Below the pieces are notes generated by a model. That model was not told where the DNA came from. It was given only the letters and a program-made list of their open reading frames with translations, and searched no databases. Position numbers and translations under genes: made by a program. Positions 26,028 to 33,935 of a stretch of DNA of 42,126 nucleotides are shown here, piece by piece (the first letter of the stretch is position 1; each line of letters opens with the position of its first letter). Source of the DNA: JAVBNT01 sp031551355 (GTDB lineage: Bacteria > Vulcanimicrobiota > CADAWZ01); assembly GCA_031551355.1 (NCBI GenBank), contig JAVBNT010000029.1, positions 1 through 42,126 of the forward strand, read 5' to 3'.

Positions 26028-26226
26028 GGCTGTACGGCCCCGTTATATGTATAAAAGATAATAGTCAGCGCCTGTAGGGCGCCTGATTCCGGCATTTGCC
26101 GGACAAATATAATTTAAAAAGGATGAAAAACAAAGATAAATAACATCAAAAATTGACAGAACAAAGTATTTTTCATCCTTTTCTGTCATGCTAAGCGGGT
26201 CTTTCCGGCCCCGCTTAGCACGACAG
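26028..26226. repeat. Palindrome cluster in intergenic gap
   Basis: This gap between the MATE and UPF0173 genes holds five inverted repeats: small GC-rich hairpins at about 26028-26045 and 26067-26085, a TCCGGC-type perfect hairpin near 26090, a perfect 14-bp inverted repeat with a 38-base spacer (26117-26130 with 26169-26182), and a hairpin with 5-bp and 11-bp stems at 26183-26226. The last could act as a bidirectional terminator, though its T-run is weak. No gene was found in the gap. Confidence 0.6.
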
Positions 26227-26267
26227 TCCCATAAATTCAGTATAATATTTAATTAAAGCTAAAAAGA

Positions 26268-26948
26268 TTACTCTTCTTCATCAAGCGAAAAAGCATCACC
26301 GGGTTTCATAATTTCAACCGTAACCGAAGGAACTTCAGATTCAACCCTTGACTTAAACAGTGAAGCATCCTGAGAAATCGGCGGGAATGTGTCATAATGC
26401 ATCGGCACAACAATCGCCGGCAGAACAAGTTTCACAGCTTTTACGGCATCATCAGGACCCATTGTAAATTTATCCCCTATAGGACATAAAAAGACATCTA
26501 TCGGGGTCATCTCGGCAATCAAAGCCATATCTCCGAACAGACCTGTATCCCCTGTATGATAAACCGTAGTGCCATGCATATTAACAACAAAACCGCACGG
26601 ATTACCCATAAATCTTCCGTCTTCTTCAAGTGAACTTGCATGCAAAGCATTCACAAATTTTATCCAACCAAAATCAAACTTGATTTTGCCGCCTATATGA
26701 CCATCTATCGTTTCAAGGCCCTGGGAGTGAAAATAATTTGACAGCTCATAGACTGCCATCAAAGGAGCCTGCTTTTCCCGGGCTATCTCCATAGCGCTGC
26801 CGATATGATCGCCGTGAGCATGGCTGACAGCGATTACATCAGGTTTTGCCTGCTTCATTTCCTCAGACAGGGAAAAAGGATCTATCATAACAATTTTGCC
26901 CTTACTCTCAAGCATAAAAGAAGAATGACCGCCATAATATATTTTCAT
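26268..26948 (-). CDS. UPF0173 metal-dependent hydrolase
   Basis: This metallo-beta-lactamase-fold protein of the UPF0173 family (YtkL-like) has SHAHGDHIG (42-50), the HxHxDH dinuclear site, with further ligands in NALHASS, HTGDTGLFGD and PMHYDTFPP. I placed the start at 26948 (226 residues) because MKIYYGGHSS matches the family N-terminus and a GGAGG site lies ten bases upstream; the longer frame to 27023 adds 25 atypical residues. It is cytosolic. Substrates of this family are not firmly known. It appears monocistronic. Confidence 0.92.
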   Translation of the reverse strand: MKIYYGGHSSFMLESKGKIVMIDPFSLSEEMKQAKPDVIAVSHAHGDHIGSAMEIAREKQAPLMAVYELSNYFHSQGLETIDGHIGGKIKFDFGWIKFVNALHASSLEEDGRFMGNPCGFVVNMHGTTVYHTGDTGLFGDMALIAEMTPIDVFLCPIGDKFTMGPDDAVKAVKLVLPAIVVPMHYDTFPPISQDASLFKSRVESEVPSVTVEIMKPGDAFSLDEEE

Positions 26949-27189
26949 AAACAAATTACCTCCATTAAATATAGGTATCGAAGCGTATTCGACCAAAAAA
27001 ATTAGTAGTCCTGTATAATACATTCAATCAAAAAATAATTACCGCTTAAAACATTCCGGAAAACTTAAAAAATATTGAAAAAAAGATAATTGACGGCTTT
27101 TACGGAAGGAAAAAGGATCAAAAATAAACTATATTTAGCCTATAAAATATTTAGGGTCTTTTAACCCTATAAAAATTCCGGAGGCCGCT

Positions 27190-27690
27190 ATGATTAAAAA
27201 TGCTGTTATAATACTTCTCACCGCACTGTCCCTGATATTTCTTACCGACATTTCAAAAGCTTGCTGCGATGAAAATATCAATCCGATAAATAAAACTTTT
27301 GACGTGCTGTTAAGCGATGCTCCCAATACAGCGGAAAGAAACGAGATCACACAAAAATACCTTGAAGCCTGGAAAAATGAATTTGAAAATGCGGTTATGC
27401 AGGTCAAAGGCGGTTATAAATTCGGCGAAGATAAAAAAACAATCGATAAGTACGCATCCGATTATAGAGCTCTGGCAAAAAAAGCAAATGAAATGGAACT
27501 TTTAAAATGGAGTGATACGGAAAGCAAACCCGGCAAAGACAGATACGGCAGTATCGGCAGCGGAGCACAGGCTGCCACAATGAGAGCCGAGGCGGAAATA
27601 TACAAACAGGCAACCTTAAATCTTATACAGTTTTACAACAACAACTCAAATGAGTCGATTTACAAATATATCCATAAAACCGGTAAGTAA
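27190..27690 (+). CDS. Secreted protein, member 1 of a three-copy local family
   Basis: This 166-residue protein has a Sec signal peptide (cleavage near residue 23). After it comes NPINKTF, a Trp-containing helix (EAWKNEF), a Lys-rich helix, LLKWSD, a Gly/Pro-rich loop and a C-terminal IYKYIHK. The same order appears in the genes at 30072 and 30612, so the three are paralogues. A pair of early Cys in ACCDEN is unique to this copy. No named family is recognised; an exported helical protein, possibly an inhibitor or periplasmic chaperone, is only a guess. A GGAGG site precedes the ATG. Confidence 0.7.
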   Translation: MIKNAVIILLTALSLIFLTDISKACCDENINPINKTFDVLLSDAPNTAERNEITQKYLEAWKNEFENAVMQVKGGYKFGEDKKTIDKYASDYRALAKKANEMELLKWSDTESKPGKDRYGSIGSGAQAATMRAEAEIYKQATLNLIQFYNNNSNESIYKYIHKTGK

Positions 27691-27731
27691 CAATAGACTA
27701 AAATCAGTCAAAAACGATAAAAGGAGTCATT

Positions 27732-28247
27732 ATGCCACCCAAAATTTTATGTTCAATATGTGTTCTTATTCTCTTATACATCTGTAACGCAATTGCCGCT
27801 GCGGAAACTGCCAAACCGGCCGGTAATAAAATTGTTTTTTTCCAGTTTACCGTCGGGGGATTTTCCGAAGGCTACACTACAATAATTATCGACGGTCAAA
27901 AAAAACAGCTTACAACCATACATCCGCAAGATCCAAACAAAACGCTGAAGGGAAAAGAATTACAAATCTGGCTTAAGGAAAATAAAGAATTCAACACTGT
28001 AACACAAACAGCAATAAAACCCACACAAATGACCGCTTTTGAAAATAGCCTGGAAAAATGCAGTCTAAAATTATGGAATAAAAAATATATTAACAAAGAA
28101 ATTATTGACGGAACCACCTGGGACGTAAATATAGTATTCAAAAATAATGAAAGCATAACATCTTCGGGAGTTAATGAGTTTCCTAAAAAATGGGACGCCT
28201 TCATAAAAACAATAGAAAAAATAAGCGGCAAAAAACTCACATATTAA
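27732..28247 (+). CDS. Secreted hypothetical protein
   Basis: This 171-residue protein has a Sec signal peptide ending near AIAAAE (about 22-25). The mature part has beta-rich segments (FFQFTVGGFSEGYT, WDVNIVFKN) and a C-terminal SGVNEFPKKWDAFIK. That DG-W and sG-N-fP-W pattern recurs in small exported proteins of several bacteria, but I cannot name the family. It lies 41 bases after the preceding paralogue and likely shares its transcript. Confidence 0.7.
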   Translation: MPPKILCSICVLILLYICNAIAAAETAKPAGNKIVFFQFTVGGFSEGYTTIIIDGQKKQLTTIHPQDPNKTLKGKELQIWLKENKEFNTVTQTAIKPTQMTAFENSLEKCSLKLWNKKYINKEIIDGTTWDVNIVFKNNESITSSGVNEFPKKWDAFIKTIEKISGKKLTY

Positions 28248-28353
28248 TCATGCCGCCGATAAACCTTGTTTTAAAAGTCTAAAGATATAAAGTCATTGCC
28301 GCTTCTGAGCCGCAATCCCAAATCTTTCAAGGTTGTTTTTGCAAAATAAACTA

Positions 28354-28380
28354 AAAAAACTGCCATTATGACAGTTTTTT
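28354..28380. terminator. Bidirectional intrinsic terminator
   Basis: A 9-bp stem (28354-28362 with 28372-28380) encloses a 9-base loop. A-tracts on one side and T-tracts on the other would serve both strands. It lies between two convergent genes, the plus-strand secreted protein ending at 28247 and the minus-strand metallopeptidase ending at 28414. A REP-like palindrome lies just before it, near 28290. Confidence 0.75.
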
Positions 28381-28413
28381 CTATATTCAAACTTTCTCAA
28401 TAAAAATCAAATT

Positions 28414-29598
28414 CTATTTCTTCGAACCGGCATGCACTTTCAGAGATTCCGGTATTGACGGAGGCGAGGTCAGTATTTTCTCATAAGCAGGAGATATCGA
28501 TGCCTCTTTATCGGCCATCTGCAAAAATTCATCGTAAGCCGTCGGCAGCATTTCCCTCATGACTTCAATCTGCTTGCCACCGCCCATGGATGCAGAGAAC
28601 ATATGTGCGAAAGCTTCACAGGAAACAGGATCAAAAGACTCTGAGGCAGAGTTCCAATAATCACGGCTATGCCCCCAGTAGCCCTGACATTTCTTATCAG
28701 AAAGTCCGCCGTAAATATCGGAAATGCTTTTGTAATTATAATGCGATATCTTTTCTCTGCCGATCCTGCTATACGCATCATCCCTGTTTTCAATGTTATT
28801 ATCTTCCATATACTTGTTTACATAATTATCAAAATCGGTTCTGAGCGCTGTTTTAAACTTTTCATTGTTTGAAGCATAAACATAATCAGTACTCACATTA
28901 CCGGCATTACCGTTTCTTAAAGCTTCCGCCGCCGCATTTTTGGAACCGAATCTGTTATCCATAAGGTGACCGACTTCATGAAAATATACATCGCCCGGCT
29001 TTGGATTATAAGCCATGTCCTCAGTCGCATTAACGGTTATTTCTTTTCCGACAGGATTATATCTGGCGGTATTCCCGGTTTCCGCATTTGAAACCTTAAT
29101 ATCTTTTTCATATTTATCGTAAATAGCTTTTACGGCAGGAACGGCATTGGTATGCCTCTGATCCAGCAAAGCCACATATTCCGGCCTGGCTGTCAAACGG
29201 TCTCTGGTATCCATATCGGCAATGTCATCAACACTTCCCGGCTTGTTACCGTAAGATTGATACAGTTTAGGAATTTTTGCCGGCTCAATACGCTCGAATT
29301 TTAAATCCTTTGCCTTGAGCGTATCTTTAACCAAATTGCCGACACCCGACCGCTGTTTTGTTTTCCCGCCCTGTTTGCTTCCTGCCGGGCCAAAAACTTC
29401 CATGACGTTATCTTCGGGAGAAGTCATTTTTTTTGCCGCTTCATCCGAAAGCCTTACTTCTTCAAAAGGTGCCGATGAGATTTGTTTATTTTCCAAGGGA
29501 TAAAAACCGGCCGGATTTTTAGAAGAAAAGATACCGGACCCGGAGTCCGTAACATTACCGGATATGCTGCTGCTTTGAAAAGACGAAATGTTGTTCAT
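28414..29598 (-). CDS. Putative effector with HEVGH metallopeptidase domain
   Basis: This 394-residue protein has a Ser/Asn-rich leader MNNISSFQSS and a disordered N-terminal ~100 residues. The C-terminal half carries a zinc peptidase: VYFHEVGHLMD (204-214, HExxH at 207-211), then ISDIYGGLSDKKC, YWGHSRDYW (H310) and a likely third ligand Glu in CEAFAHMF (E328). This layout is known from metallopeptidase domains of phage head-morphogenesis and toxin proteins. No Sec signal peptide is visible, so export would need a dedicated system recognising the leader. A GGGGAG site precedes the ATG. The likely target is a protein, unidentified. Confidence 0.75.
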   Translation of the reverse strand: MNNISSFQSSSISGNVTDSGSGIFSSKNPAGFYPLENKQISSAPFEEVRLSDEAAKKMTSPEDNVMEVFGPAGSKQGGKTKQRSGVGNLVKDTLKAKDLKFERIEPAKIPKLYQSYGNKPGSVDDIADMDTRDRLTARPEYVALLDQRHTNAVPAVKAIYDKYEKDIKVSNAETGNTARYNPVGKEITVNATEDMAYNPKPGDVYFHEVGHLMDNRFGSKNAAAEALRNGNAGNVSTDYVYASNNEKFKTALRTDFDNYVNKYMEDNNIENRDDAYSRIGREKISHYNYKSISDIYGGLSDKKCQGYWGHSRDYWNSASESFDPVSCEAFAHMFSASMGGGKQIEVMREMLPTAYDEFLQMADKEASISPAYEKILTSPPSIPESLKVHAGSKK

Positions 29599-29659
29599 AA
29601 AAATACTCCCCGTTTACTTTTAGATAAATAAAAAATATAAACTATCGCTGAATTTCCGG

Positions 29660-29860
29660 TCAATATATTTCACTTCCGTCAAATTTCCATTTATATATTT
29701 CCGGAAGCAGATCCCTGTCGGCTTCAAGGCATTTTTTTATTTTTTCTATGATCCCGTCGGTAGTCTCGATCTGAGGAATCATAGCAAGAGGGACAAACTC
29801 TCCAAAACGCTCTTTATATTTTTCATTCCATTCAATATACTCATCAGTAATTTCTACCAT
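29660..29860 (-). CDS. Small acidic protein, possible immunity or chaperone partner
   Basis: This cytosolic protein of about 66 residues starts at the ATG at 29860; a TTG at 29875 would add five residues. It has a Trp-Asn-x-x-Tyr segment, FGEFVPLAMIP, and a C-terminal helix with Asp/Glu. It lies 61 bases before the metallopeptidase gene on the same strand. Small acidic neighbours of effectors often neutralise them or hold them for secretion; that is inferred only from position and charge. The ribosome site is weak. Confidence 0.5.
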   Translation of the reverse strand: MVEITDEYIEWNEKYKERFGEFVPLAMIPQIETTDGIIEKIKKCLEADRDLLPEIYKWKFDGSEIY

Positions 29861-30026
29861 GTTGTCAAGCCCCAATCAAAAAATATTCAGAATGTTAAAT
29901 AATATATTACATTATACATCACATTAAGAAAAAAATACAAACCAAATAGGCTTCATTTTGTTAAATATTTATAAAACTTTAGATTTTCAATGAAAATAAA
30001 AAGAAAAAATACCAACAGGGATAGAA

Positions 30027-30032
30027 TATAAT
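30027..30032 (+). promoter_or_regulatory. -10 element of the tandem secreted-protein genes
   Basis: A perfect TATAAT lies 40 bases before the TTG start at 30072. The same TATAAT recurs at 30578-30583 before the second copy. No good -35 matches at 17 bases in either case. Confidence 0.35.
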
Positions 30033-30071
30033 TAAATCGCATAAGATTCAACAATTATATGGAGGTGTATC

Positions 30072-30563
30072 TTGTTAAAAAAGATAGCAGCATTTATTAT
30101 CACAATCGGGCTCATAACCGGCCTTGCCCAGACTTCATATGCAGAGACAAAAAATACGGACAGCAACCCTATCAACAAAGCATTTAAAGTTTATTTTGAA
30201 AAAGCATCGACAACCGTAGAAATAAACAAGGTTAGCGAAGATTATCTGAATGCATGGGAAGCAGAACTTAATAATGCCGCTAAAGTGCTGAAATCAAAAT
30301 ATAAATTTGCACAGGATAAGAAACTGGTCGACGATTATGTAAAACAAACAAAAGATATTGCCAAAAAATCATCCGAGCTTGAGGTTCTGAAATGGTCGGA
30401 TCTTGATGAGAAACCGGGGCCGGGCAGAAGTTTCGGCACAGGGGCTCCCGGAGCAATGATGGCAGCTCAGGCATCGGCCTATAAACTGGCCACACTAAGA
30501 CTCATAGATTTGTATGACGAAGAAGGAAAAGAATACAAATATATCTACAAACCGCAAAAATAA
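30072..30563 (+). CDS. Secreted protein, member 2 of the three-copy family
   Basis: This 163-residue protein starts at TTG, fixed by a GGAGG seven bases upstream, with a Sec signal peptide cleaved near SYA-E (about 23-24). The mature part keeps NPINKAF, NAWEAELNNA, an acidic-basic helix, LKWSD, a Gly/Pro-rich loop and IYKPQK at the C-terminus. It is nearly identical in layout to the next gene and more distant from the one at 27190. Function unknown. The TTG start suggests modest translation. Confidence 0.72.
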   Translation: MLKKIAAFIITIGLITGLAQTSYAETKNTDSNPINKAFKVYFEKASTTVEINKVSEDYLNAWEAELNNAAKVLKSKYKFAQDKKLVDDYVKQTKDIAKKSSELEVLKWSDLDEKPGPGRSFGTGAPGAMMAAQASAYKLATLRLIDLYDEEGKEYKYIYKPQK

Positions 30564-31123
30564 ACTTTCAGGCAGAATATAATCAGACATAACCATATTC
30601 GGAGGTACGTTTTGTTAAAAAAAATAGCGGCGTTTATTATCACAATCGGGTTCATAACCGGACTTGCCCAAACCTCATATGCAGAGACAAAAAATCCGGA
30701 CAATAATCCAATCAGTAAAGATTTTAAGGTTTATTTTGAAAAAGCATCAACAACGGCAGAATTAAACAAAGCAAGCGCAGAGTATAAGAATGCCTGGGAA
30801 GCGGAGCTAAATAACGCCGCCAAAATGTTAAAATCAAAGCATAAGCTTGCACAGGATAAAAAACTTATCGACGATTATGTAAAACAGGCAAAAGAGATGG
30901 CTCAAAAATCATCCGAACTCGAAGCTCTGAGATGGTCAGGTTCCGATGAAAAACCGGAGCCCGGCAGAAGTTTCGGCTCAGCTGCAACAAGTGCATTGCT
31001 GCAGCCTCAGGCATCGGTATACAAACAGGCCGCACTCAAACTTATCGAGATTTATGACGAAGAAGGAAAAGAATACAAATATATCTACAAACCGCAAAAA
31101 TAAACTTTCAGGCAGAATATAAA
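30555..31123. repeat. Tandem duplication unit with identical 3' ends
   Basis: The segment from the last codons of copy 2 through its 3' untranslated region (about 30555-30583) recurs at about 31095-31123 after copy 3. The coding regions, ribosome sites and TTG starts are also alike at a spacing of 540 bases. This shows a head-to-tail gene duplication. Confidence 0.75.
30612..31103 (+). CDS. Secreted protein, member 3 of the three-copy family
   Basis: This 163-residue tandem copy of the preceding gene also has a TTG start after GGAGG. The signal peptide is almost unchanged (SYA-E). The mature sequence differs in scattered positions: NAWEAELNN is kept, LKW becomes LRWSG, and the Gly/Pro loop varies. 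Substitutions concentrate in the mature part while the signal peptide is conserved, which may reflect selection, but I cannot compute rates here. An intrinsic terminator follows. Confidence 0.72.
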   Translation: MLKKIAAFIITIGFITGLAQTSYAETKNPDNNPISKDFKVYFEKASTTAELNKASAEYKNAWEAELNNAAKMLKSKHKLAQDKKLIDDYVKQAKEMAQKSSELEALRWSGSDEKPEPGRSFGSAATSALLQPQASVYKQAALKLIEIYDEEGKEYKYIYKPQK

Positions 31124-31124
31124 A

Positions 31125-31148
31125 AAGCCCCGGCAAAAATCGGGGCTT
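31125..31148. terminator. Intrinsic terminator
   Basis: A perfect 8-bp GC-rich stem (31125-31132 with 31141-31148) with an 8-base loop lies between A- and T-rich flanks. It lies 20 bases after the third secreted-protein gene and directly before the end of a convergent minus-strand gene, so it may serve both. Confidence 0.75.
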
Positions 31149-31154
31149 ATTATC

Positions 31155-31433
31155 TTAACCAGGTTTTTGGTCATTAAACAAAAAACCGCTTTCCATTGCA
31201 GAAGTTTTTTTAAACAACGGCGCGAGTTTTTTATATCTTACCTCATCCACATATTTATCCGGCAGACCGGAATACCATTCAATAGCCTGATTACACAGCT
31301 CCTCCGGAAGCTCATAAACAGTTTTTATTTTCCAGATTAAATCTCCATACTCCAGGGCTTTACCCGGCATAAACAGCCCCCAGAACATATCAAGCAAAAC
31401 AAAATGCCCTACATCATCATTATTTTCGGCCAT
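31155..31433 (-). CDS. Small acidic protein, candidate immunity protein of the ADP-ribosyltransferase-like effector
   Basis: This cytosolic protein of about 92 residues starts at the ATG at 31433. Its GGAG ribosome site lies inside the stop region of the upstream effector gene, so translation is likely coupled. It is helical by appearance, with many Asp/Glu and Trp residues (DMFWGLF, DLIWKIKT, EWYSGLP). I recognise no family. Gene order (effector first, small acidic protein immediately after) matches toxin-immunity pairs. Confidence 0.6.
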   Translation of the reverse strand: MAENNDDVGHFVLLDMFWGLFMPGKALEYGDLIWKIKTVYELPEELCNQAIEWYSGLPDKYVDEVRYKKLAPLFKKTSAMESGFLFNDQKPG

Positions 31434-31437
31434 CAAC

Positions 31438-32484
31438 CTACTCCTGCATTATGACTTTCCCACGGTTCAGTATAACAATATTCATAAAATCATTTTCACC
31501 GGGACCGTTTTTCACCGTATAATAAGCGTCATATCCTTTCAATACGGCAAAGCTTCCAATATCATCCGCAAAAAGTTCCCGAATATTGACATCAGCTTTT
31601 TCCGATAACAGCGGATTATTCAAAAATTCCATAAAGTCATCCTGCATGTATTTTGAATCAGGAGAAGGCTGTTCATCAAAACCTCTCTTATGCCGGCCTA
31701 CCTTTGCGTTTTCGGCCATAAACATTTTCATACAGACGCCCTCACCGGTATTCTTGGATACATAAGCCTCGGCATAGGCATCGGCAAGCTCTTTACGGAA
31801 AGTTCCATAAGTTCCGCGGCCGCACAAATAACCGCCGATAGAACCGCCGCTGAATAATTTTCCGTGTTTAAAATCGTCAGCCATTGACTCGGCCCTTATT
31901 ACATTGCCGGTGTTTTGCTCTCTATACGGACTCAAACCACGGTAAATAGGCCTCTGAGTGTGCTCAAAAGAGCTAAGCTCTTTCTCCGGTACCATAACGG
32001 GAAGAGCATCATAGCCGAATTTTTCCAGTAAAAAATCAAAAAAAGCACCGTTTTCAACGTCATGGTTCCGATCGGCAGCATAAAATTCATTTACAAGTTT
32101 ACCGGCAAGCTCAACAGCCTCATCATTGGAACGGATTCCATCAGCAGCAAGGCCGGACACTTCAGACAGGCTTACGGCAACTGCAGATGAACCGGTAACA
32201 CATGAAGCGGCAACATCTGCAGCAAACGTCTTAGCCGCAACAGCCGTATCGGCTGCCAAAACAGCAGAAAAATCGCCGGCAGTTTTCTCATTAGCCTGAA
32301 CTTTTCCGCATAAAAAAGCCATTTGCTTTGAATCTGTAATTGTAATATTTTTATCAACAGAAACAGAAAAAGCATCATTAACCGGACTGCTGTCAGAACC
32401 AGTATTCACGGATAAACATCCAGGCCCGTTAGAACCAGCAATAAAATTGTTTAAAGATAAATTGTTTAAACCAATGGAATTCAT
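31438..32484 (-). CDS. ADP-ribosyltransferase-like putative effector A
   Basis: Translation starts at the ATG at 32484 (348 residues) after AAGGA. The leader MNSIGLNNLS is Ser/Asn-rich. The C-terminal ~170 residues look like an ADP-ribosyltransferase fold: IYRGLSPY (R182) could bind NAD, KLFSGGSIGG (211-214) follows, GRGTYGTF resembles the PARP-like GxGxYf turn, and VLKGYDAY with MNIVILNRGKV is the usual C-terminal pair of strands. A clear catalytic EXE was not identified, so activity is uncertain. Residues 95-130 match effector B closely (NDEAVELA). The two are tandem duplicates, 25 bases apart. Confidence 0.65.
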   Translation of the reverse strand: MNSIGLNNLSLNNFIAGSNGPGCLSVNTGSDSSPVNDAFSVSVDKNITITDSKQMAFLCGKVQANEKTAGDFSAVLAADTAVAAKTFAADVAASCVTGSSAVAVSLSEVSGLAADGIRSNDEAVELAGKLVNEFYAADRNHDVENGAFFDFLLEKFGYDALPVMVPEKELSSFEHTQRPIYRGLSPYREQNTGNVIRAESMADDFKHGKLFSGGSIGGYLCGRGTYGTFRKELADAYAEAYVSKNTGEGVCMKMFMAENAKVGRHKRGFDEQPSPDSKYMQDDFMEFLNNPLLSEKADVNIRELFADDIGSFAVLKGYDAYYTVKNGPGENDFMNIVILNRGKVIMQE

Positions 32485-32509
32485 AAACAAATCCTTACAA
32501 TTTTTGGAA

Positions 32510-33565
32510 TTACTCAGGCATTACAAGTTTTCCCCGGTTCAAGATGAGTATATACATATAATCGCTATCACCATACCCGTTTTTCTGAGCTAAATACGCA
32601 TCATAACCTTTCAATACGGCAAAACCGCCTGTCTCTCTCTTACACATATTATCTACGTCTCCGAAAAAGGGCTTGACCTTTTCAGACAGCTCAGGGTGAT
32701 TCATAAAGTCCCTAAAATCGTCATAGATATAACCAGCACCGGCTGAATCATCCTCGTTTACGTATCTGTAATTAGAGTCTCCGTACTTTCCGACAATGCA
32801 GTTATCCGGCAGAATCATCTTCATACAGGCGCCGCCATCATCGCCGTCAACATAAAAATCGGCAACACTTTTATCCAAAGAAGCATAAGTGCCGCGTCCA
32901 TAAAGATATCCGCCGACAGATCCGCCGCTAAAAAGTTTACCATGCTTAAACTCGTTGATCATCTTATCGGCACCAATTTCCTCGCCGGTTTCTCTGCATA
33001 AACCGGGATTCAACCCACGATAAGCCGTCATTTGTGTCTGCTCCATACGGTCAAATTCTTCTTTGGACACAAGCTTGGGATGTGCATCATAACCAAACTT
33101 TTTAATAAGAAAATCAAAAAAAGCACTGCTCTTTACGTCATGATCTCCGTCTGTGGCATAAAACTCATCAACAAGCATGTTCGCAAGCTCAACCGCCTCA
33201 TCATTGGAGCGTATTCCTCCGGAAACAGGTGTCGTTATTTCAGATACGGCGCAAGCAACGGCAGGAGCACCCGTAAGACACGAAGCGGCAACATTTCCGG
33301 TAACGTGACCCGCTTTAGGCGGAACAGGCGAATGATTACCAACCGGTTTTGAAACTCCTCTTTTTTTAGAGGAGCCCATTTTAAGTGAAAGAGATTTCGC
33401 AGCGTTTAATATTCCACCGGATGCCATATCGCGGCCTGATGACGCCGAAAATGCGTCATGATTGCCGGACAAGGCAGTCTGCCCTGTTTTATCCGTCTGC
33501 CTGCAGGCGACGTCCAGGACGCCGGTTCTATATTGGTATGAATTAGCCGAAGAGATACTATTCAT
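32510..33565 (-). CDS. ADP-ribosyltransferase-like putative effector B
   Basis: Translation starts at the ATG at 33565 (351 residues), with a GGAG site upstream; the frame to 33610 adds an unlikely hydrophobic start. The leader is MNSISSANSYQY. The rest parallels effector A: TAYRGLNPG (R183), LFSGGSVGG (211-219), GRGTYASL (223-230), GGFAVLKGYDAY and MYILILNRGKL. A proline/lysine-rich linker (about 66-90) replaces a different linker in A. It is the first gene of the effector B, effector A, small acidic protein unit. Toxin, effector and defence roles are all open; the fold call is by motif only. Confidence 0.65.
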   Translation of the reverse strand: MNSISSANSYQYRTGVLDVACRQTDKTGQTALSGNHDAFSASSGRDMASGGILNAAKSLSLKMGSSKKRGVSKPVGNHSPVPPKAGHVTGNVAASCLTGAPAVACAVSEITTPVSGGIRSNDEAVELANMLVDEFYATDGDHDVKSSAFFDFLIKKFGYDAHPKLVSKEEFDRMEQTQMTAYRGLNPGLCRETGEEIGADKMINEFKHGKLFSGGSVGGYLYGRGTYASLDKSVADFYVDGDDGGACMKMILPDNCIVGKYGDSNYRYVNEDDSAGAGYIYDDFRDFMNHPELSEKVKPFFGDVDNMCKRETGGFAVLKGYDAYLAQKNGYGDSDYMYILILNRGKLVMPE

Positions 33566-33610
33566 AAAAATCAACTCCATCCAAAAACACAAAAAGAAAT
33601 AACAAGCCAT

Positions 33611-33852
33611 TACTACATATATACTATAGCAAAGTACAAGATGAGATTTAAAGAGCGTTGAGGAATAAATTTGTTAAAATTGTATTAACTTCACAACAAA
33701 AATACGTGTTGACGCAAGCACCGGAATTTGATAAAAATTCAACGGCCTGCTCAACGCCGGCAAAAATAAGCTGACCGTCCTTGCAGGAGAAAAAGTAATT
33801 TAATTTGTATTTTAACTCTCTGCAATAAATTAAGCGGTATAAAATTTTAATA
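33611..33852. other. Gap between effector B and accAD
   Basis: No gene is seen here. A TTGACG at 33709 with ATAAAA about 16 bases later could be a plus-strand promoter for accAD, giving a leader of about 190 bases that includes the palindrome at 33853-33886. The sequence is AT-rich and also holds the upstream region of the minus-strand effectors. Confidence 0.35.
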
Positions 33853-33886
33853 TACGGTTATTCCGTTTCGAAACGGAATAACCGTA
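33853..33886. promoter_or_regulatory. Perfect 34-bp palindrome upstream of accAD
   Basis: The two 17-base halves are exact reverse complements with no spacer, and the symmetry stops at both ends. It lies 49 bases before the accAD start codon. A perfect zero-loop palindrome of this length is typical of a strong dimer operator or a cruciform, and poor as a hairpin terminator. It does not resemble the FapR operator of Firmicutes. The binding protein is unknown. Confidence 0.7.
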
Positions 33887-33935
33887 ATATAGACCGGCGT
33901 ATTCCTAAGAATAGCCAATCCCCCGGAGGTAAATT

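Noticed and set aside
33853..33886. Reading the 34-bp palindrome as an intrinsic terminator
   Set aside because: It has no loop, no T-run, and lies between a promoter region and a start codon.
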